Below, piece by piece: positions 58,897 to 64,000 of a stretch of DNA of 64,000 nt. A model generated the notes under the pieces. It was not told where the DNA came from and searched no databases. It worked only from the letters and a program-made list of their open reading frames with translations. The position numbers were made by a program, and so were the translations under genes. The first letter of the stretch is position 1. Every line of letters starts with the position of its first letter. The stretch lies in the NCBI GenBank assembly GCA_030704615.1, contig CM060731.1, positions 90,996,756 to 91,060,755 of the forward strand, read 5' to 3'. Origin of the DNA: Takakia lepidozioides. Its lineage: Eukaryota; Streptophyta; Takakiopsida; Takakiales; Takakiaceae.

Positions 58897-60502
58897 TCAG
58901 TCTGACTCAGAGTCAGTACAATGTATCCCCGCTTCCTCTGCATCTAAGTCTAAGTATTTAAGAACTCCGGATCTACGCTGGCTACACCTACGGCCGGGCA
59001 GTAAAAAGTCAGGGGATAGGGACTCGGCCACGTGAAGTGTCATTGCTTCGGCATAATCAGGAAGCAGAAAATTGGAAAGGGGGCTGTCGAAAACAAACTC
59101 GCCACAAATGACTGTATCTCCTGAAGATCCACCGCTGCCTTTCCTGAAAGACAGCCTGAAAAAGTTATTACTGTAACTTTGATGTTATTGAGAAATTGAG
59201 TATGGCTCCCAAAGTGGGTTTAGCACTTACTCACATGAAAAGTCGTTGTCGACCTGCTTATCTTCGGGATCGTCATCATTTCGAATTTGAATCCGATCAG
59301 TCTGTGTGCCTGAAGTGGAGCCAGACAAAAGGGGGAGGAGCAATGTGTTGTAGAGGTCAGAATTACCCTCCATGCCAAAAAGGCTTCTTCCGCCTGCCTT
59401 GCATGCATGGTAAATTGCTCCTGCACCAGACAGGAGGACATGAACAGTTTGGTGGGGGGGATTTAAGCAGATGGAACTGGTGAAAGAAAATCAATTTAGA
59501 AGGGAGAGAATGAACCTTTGGACACAGAAAGATCGACCACCCGTGCATAGTGGTGGCTGCATGACTCCAATAGTATTTGCATGAACGCTGGGGATTTTTT
59601 CCTTTGCACCTCTCCAGGGAGTGCCATCTGGTCTCTTTAGAGTCTGACTGGACTGCATGAAGTTGTACAAAATGTCATCGACATGCGGCTCATAGGGGGG
59701 GTTGACGAAACAACCCTGGTCAAAAATCTCAAAGCTGCGGATGGAGGATGGTGTCTTTGAGGTGCGAATCCTCCGCAGGCAAATCGCCTCGAACATCCTC
59801 ATCTGCCAAAGATAGCAGGTTAGTGTGGTAAACACAATCTATAGTGGAAGTGTGCACATCGGCTATTCAGAACTCAGGCATAAAACAATCATTTTTATCA
59901 CGAATCGGTGATGATCGGTGTCGATCACGACAGATTCTTCTAGAGTGGAGCTGCAGAGAACATTGAAACTCATCATGAAAGCACAAGCAGAAGGGAGACG
60001 GCATACCAGCTGACCAGGGAAACCCCCTTTCACAAGGTAGAGGCTGTTCACACAATTCCATGTGCGCAAAACTTCAAACCCTGAAGATTTCAGGTATGAT
60101 GCCAATGCCCGAAATGCCTTTGGCTTTGCTGGTGAGATGGCTATGACATCAAGAGCTTTGTCTTTTGGTTTGCGGCCCGCCTTCTTTCCCTTCTGCGGCG
60201 TTCCCTGAGCATCAGGCTCCTTGGCAGCCAATGTAGCTATGTTTCTTTGGTACTGCTCGTCAGTCAGAGGCGCCAGCATCTCAGCATTATTGTTCAAATA
60301 TTTCATGTGCTGTTCTTGAAAGGTCGTGTGCTCTGGTGGGCAGTCAAGGTACCAGCCACAGTCTCTGAAGTGAGAAGGACTCCAGTCCTTCAATATCCCT
60401 ACAGTATACATGGTTGGATCGTTTGCTGGGTCCGACCACATGTCAAGATAGTCTGGAATACCGCTCAGGTGATTTCCTTCCATAAGCACATATTTCGTGT
60501 AT
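58897..60502 (-). pseudogene. ParB-like/methyltransferase-like gene 3' half, copy 2, inverted, with in-frame deletion
   Basis: Exons on the minus strand: 60007-60502 (fusion of exon 6 with the end of exon 7), 59802 to about 59516 (exon 8: VNPPYEPHVDDILYNFMQ), 59231-59420 and 58897-59155. The last two supply the C terminus missing from copy 1: IYHACKAGGRSLFGME, then RKGSGGSSGDTVICGEF and an acidic DSESD end. The donor GA/GTAAGT at 59231 and acceptor at 59155 fit in phase. The deletion in the fused exon removes the Lys-rich linker and the ADIVILDIPDG segment but keeps frame (PAKPKA joined to RALASYLK). The border of exon 8 is uncertain. It is separated from its 5' half and inverted, so not expressed as the ancestral protein. 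Confidence 0.65.
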
Positions 60503-60643
60503 CTGTTAAACAGGAGATAAATCCCAACCCACCAAAGCGCGAAGTGAGTAAGATGCAAGTAGCACAGAATGAAAAAAACAAGGAATGAAATGGCTCTGAG
60601 AACTGCTCCAAGGAGCTCTCAGGACCACGCGACAGCTCTGGAT

Positions 60644-60773
60644 GTGAATGTCGTCAACACCATTCAAAAAATTCCATTCAATGATACTGCAAATACACCC
60701 TAATCCACGTGAATGCAAACTCTCGCTTTGGAATGACACAGACATAGAAGTGAATGTCGTCAACGTCATTCAC
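60644..60773. repeat. Two 24-bp palindromes, remnant of the intron 5 array in copy 2
   Basis: 60644-60667 (GTGAATGTCGT / CACCATTCAA arms, imperfect) and 60750-60773 (GTGAATGTCGT / ACGTCATTCAC). The same family as 44011-44730, read on the other strand. The array ends where transposase sequence begins, about 60780. Confidence 0.85.
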
Positions 60774-60789
60774 TTTGGATTTGTGAATA

Positions 60790-60968
60790 CACTGCAACTT
60801 CCCTTTCAAATCGTACTCCTCTTTCTCCAGAAAGACGGAGCCATTCTGAAGCTGAAAATGGGTAGCCAAGACATGTTCCAGAACAATTGCAAATCCATTG
60901 TCAAGGACTTCCTGGGAGAACGGCACTGGTTTGTCGTCAGAGAAAAACTCCGCTTTAGAGGAAGCCAT
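60790..60968 (-). pseudogene. 5' fragment of MULE-like transposase, copy 2
   Basis: ATG at 60968 (MASSKAEFFSDDKPVPFSQE), matching copy 1 from 40302 but without the one-base loss near codon 10. It is cut off at about 60790, where it meets intron 5 palindrome DNA of the inverted ParB-like piece. Confidence 0.8.
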
Positions 60969-61829
60969 CTTCCTTCCTCCCGTACGTTGATACCTTGCTA
61001 TCACAGACCTTCAGTGTAAATCGGTTTACTGATGTCTCCAAAACACAGTTGAAGAATGAGCAGAGAATATGGCGGAGGAAGCTCAGACGACGACTGTGCA
61101 TATTTTGTTATTCCTTCCAGATATGCAGTCGTCCATTTTAATTACTTTTCTTGTGGGCCCCGTGGTCAGAGTATCCCCAGGAGCAATGTCGGCAGCTGTT
61201 AAACCGTTAATCAGAACCTCATCAATAAACACAATAACAAGCTCACTTCCTGGAAGCATGCCACAGGATCTGAGGGTGGGATTGCAGATTAAGTAAATGC
61301 ATCTTTATACTACTACCAATGATCATGCGCACCTGGAAAGTTCAAAATGTGAAACGAATGTGGGGTTGGCTAATAAGGATGAACGTGTATGATATCCCAA
61401 AATTTGTCATCAAACTCTCGTTCATTTACATATATTTGTCCAAGACTGTGCGCCAAGATTTCTGGGATTCGCTGTTATTTTTAAATATTGAAACCGTTCT
61501 AATAAAGAACACGCCGTTTATTTTGGGCGACACACGTCAGACATCGATAACTATATTGAATATGAACAGCTGTACACTAATTGTTGGCATGTGCACTAAT
61601 AAGGGAATGACTATGTGTAACGGTCACGCGAGAGGGAATCTGATGCTTCTAGAGACAAGCAACAACGCACGCAATCCCGCAAGAAATCGGGAGTCACTTC
61701 GTTTTTCTACTTTTCGCGCTTAGAGGGAGAGTGGTAGTCAAGCTGGAGAGGGTTCCTTCTACAATACGAAAGAGAAGAAAGTCTCTTTATTTTACTTCCC
61801 TTAGAGAGAGACGCAGAGCAAGAGAGCAA
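60969..61829. promoter_or_regulatory. Shared divergent promoter region, copy 2
   Basis: Matches 40303-41158 over its length with scattered substitutions and small indels. It sits between the starts of the transposase fragment and the ParB-like gene. Confidence 0.5.
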
Positions 61830-63933
61830 ATGACGAGGCGTCGTTTGTTGGAAAACACAGGGCCAAGGCAGCAGGTGAACGCGGAGACAGATTCACAAGA
61901 GCAGACCGAGACTGAGGCAGCGGCTGTGACACAGTCGGCGATAACAGTGCGCGTTGGAAACCAGCCTGTGGATGCAGAGATGACTCGCAGAGAAACTGAA
62001 GGAGGTGGAAGTACGAGGAATGCTGAACTGGGAGAAGGTCTAGAAACCCTAGAGCAGACAGAAATTCCAGCAGATGTGAGAGGGAAGAGGAAAGCTGCAG
62101 AAGGGGATCCAATTTCAAAACCTAAGAAGGCGCCAATAAGTTTTCTCTAACTTACATTTCATTGTTGAAGATCTGCGTAGAGATTGAGTGGAATGTCCCA
62201 GAAAGGGATTGTCGTTACCGACCATCACCATGAAACAACGGTGATTTGCTTTCTACTCCTCTGTTAAGGGTTTACCGCACAATGAGTGGGTGACTGACGG
62301 TACCGTCATTCACTGTTGTTCAGATCATACAGTCTGTCTGATTGCCTTTCAAGCAGTCCTTCCTCTTCCCTTCTTTAGCAGGAACATGTGATTGAAGTCT
62401 ACTGAATTGCGAGCGTTGTTAACGCCATTCGATTCTCCTCATGAGATTTATGTACCTATGTGTTTGAAGAGAGAGTGAGGGTCGGCATATTCAGTCATAT
62501 TGTTTTGCAATGCATTTTCTTTGTTTGAGGTTGAACAGATAGAGAAGTGGAAAGGCGGTACCGCCAATCAAAGATTTGAAGACCATACTGTAGATTCAGG
62601 TAGAGTATCGATTGGAAAGTACTCTCGACATAGACAAGAAACAGTGAATGCTTGCGACGTTCATCACAATGGAGTCAATCTGAATAATCTGCACTTACTG
62701 TCCGCCCTAAACTATATTGAATGTTGTTGCCGCCAATCACTTACACATATATGTCATTGCACAACACCGATCCGGCAGGTCCCACTCTTTTGTGATTGTC
62801 GTTAACGCCGTTTGCTCTTGCTCAAAACCTTTCTGTTCCTGTGTCCCTAGAATCATAGTGTTTTGTTTTGAATTCGGCAGGATCAGCTTTGGTTGTGTAG
62901 ATGGTTCTGAATTTGTTTCACACCATTCATTGTGAGTTGAGACGAGACAGAGTGATGGTCGTTACCGCCGTTCGCTATTTGCACATTACTCAGTCAGATT
63001 TGAATGGCATCGTGCAGAAAACTGTGAGGTCCAAGCCTACAGGATCAGAGGGGAAAGGATCTGAAGATGGGGACGAGTCTGGAAAAAGCTCAGAGAATAA
63101 CGATGAAGCAAATGAATCTGAAGTGCACTACCTTGACAAGGTGAAAGAACTCATGTCATTCCAAAAGGTAAACTCTCAGGAGGTTTTAAGGGACATGCTC
63201 GTATCTAGAGGGCGTCTGGACATCCCTCTATGTCGGATGATATCTATGCCTGTTGTGCGTCCACCTCTTTCCCATGACATAACAAAATTGGAGAGTGATT
63301 TCGTGCATGGATACAGAGTTGGTGCACAAGTTTTTTATGTGTCACTGACGGATATAAATGGGAAAAGCACATTAGTGTATCCAGAGATCAGTGATTCCTG
63401 GGATGAGTGCTGGAAAGATGCTAATGAGGAGTTCGAGCTGGGCCTCATGATGGGAAAGAACACCCAGCAATTCTGCAACCACATGTTCTACGTCTGGGAC
63501 GGCAACCACCGATTGCTGGCATGGGTGGGATACATTCAGAAACATCATGCGAAAGACAAAGACAAACATGTTGCTGTGGAGGCAATGGTTTTGGATCCTG
63601 GAAACGACATCGCTAGGCTTCTTACAGCTATGCACGACGTGAACAAGTAAGTCATCCTAGAGATTTCATTCCCTCTGTAGTGTCTCGTTAATCCCAAAAA
63701 AACAGTGTTAAAGAATGCAATGTTTCCAATGTTTTTGCAGATCGACAGAGAAATTGCATGTGACAACAAGTTTGGTCCACACACTATTCCGAATTCAGAG
63801 GATTGGTCTGATGAAGCTGGATGATTTTCGGACAATACTCCCCCCCAATATAATCAAGAAGTGCGAAACAGGAAGAGCTGCAGGCACTTGATATTCTTTG
63901 ACTCGAGAGGCGTTTCTGGAGTACATGTATGCG
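61830..63933 (+). pseudogene. ParB-fold-like gene 5' part, copy 2 (runs towards window end)
   Basis: Exons 61830-62135, 63018-63646 and 63741-63933, parallel to copy 1; later exons lie beyond the window. Exon 2 is open here, with DINGKSTLV in place of the copy 1 stop, and keeps the FYVWDGNHRLLAW box. Lesions: the exon 1 donor GTAAGT has become ATAAGT at 62136, and a TGA replaces Trp in GTWYS in exon 3 (about 63889). A different middle of intron 1 (62475-62645) replaces about 90 bp of copy 1. The two copies have independent breaks, so both descend from a working gene. Confidence 0.7.
62290..62975. repeat. 24-bp palindromes in intron 1, copy 2
   Basis: 62290-62313 (GTGACTGACGGT / ACCGTCATTCAC, one mismatch; perfect 14-bp core) and 62952-62975 (GTGATGGTCGTT / ACCGCCGTTCGC) are the clearest. 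Degenerate ones lie near 62204, 62407, 62720 and 62796. Confidence 0.75.
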
Positions 63934-64000
63934 GTAAGCCCGAGTCTGTACTCATTTTACTTTTCGAATACATGTTTGTAGTTCCTTCGGTGCTAATCAC

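Overview
The window looks like nuclear DNA of a streptophyte plant. The evidence is a spliced long-loop PIN auxin transporter with the classic plant exon pattern, a chromodomain Ty3/gypsy retrotransposon primed by initiator tRNA-Met, tRNA-derived SINEs, a Tourist/PIF-like MITE, a CACTA-like terminus and GT-AG introns. The species cannot be fixed from the sequence. The PIN protein has land-plant-type motifs, and a non-seed plant is my impression only. Most of the DNA is transposon-derived and decayed. The one gene that reads as intact is PIN (17195-20719, minus strand, six exons, about 704 codons).

Layout. 1-2680 holds a broken plus-strand gene with a RING-like segment. 2785-4075 has two tandem-repeat families. 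4084-5252 is a frameshifted, truncated kinase-like gene on the minus strand. 5650-6080 is an array of about 51-bp hairpin units. 7417-14368 is a full-length Ty3 chromovirus on the minus strand (two LTRs, TSD CGACG) inserted in a CACTA-like end that finishes at 14487. 17195-20719 is PIN. 22487-22902 and about 32530-32941 are two inverted copies of one MITE. 25626-26554 is a TIR element with an internal tandem duplication and tRNA-like segments, and two SINE copies follow. 33683-34288 is a second palindrome cluster.

From 35.5 to 46.3 kb and again from 58.2 to 64 kb lie two related copies of an unusual composite element. It carries a MULE-like transposase (GCM/WRKY-like Zn cluster, DDE core, SWIM finger) on the minus strand. 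Divergent from it is a spliced gene for a large protein with a ParB/sulfiredoxin-fold-like domain, a lysine-rich linker and a possible methyltransferase-like segment. Introns 1 and 5 of this second gene are packed with 24-bp palindromes spaced about 60-160 bp apart. Both copies are broken. Copy 1 is joined to a truncated second Ty3 element (46284-49336). Copy 2 is rearranged: its 3' half is inverted, with an in-frame deletion. Between the copies (49.3-58.2 kb) are a CACTA-like end with stem-loops, an acidic-tail fragment and one spliced but probably damaged gene of unknown family (55456-56835).

The most interesting candidate is the transposase plus ParB-like protein plus palindrome array. An element that encodes a possible DNA-clamp protein and also carries a matching set of palindromes would resemble a selfish partition, silencing or targeting system. 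That functional link is inference.
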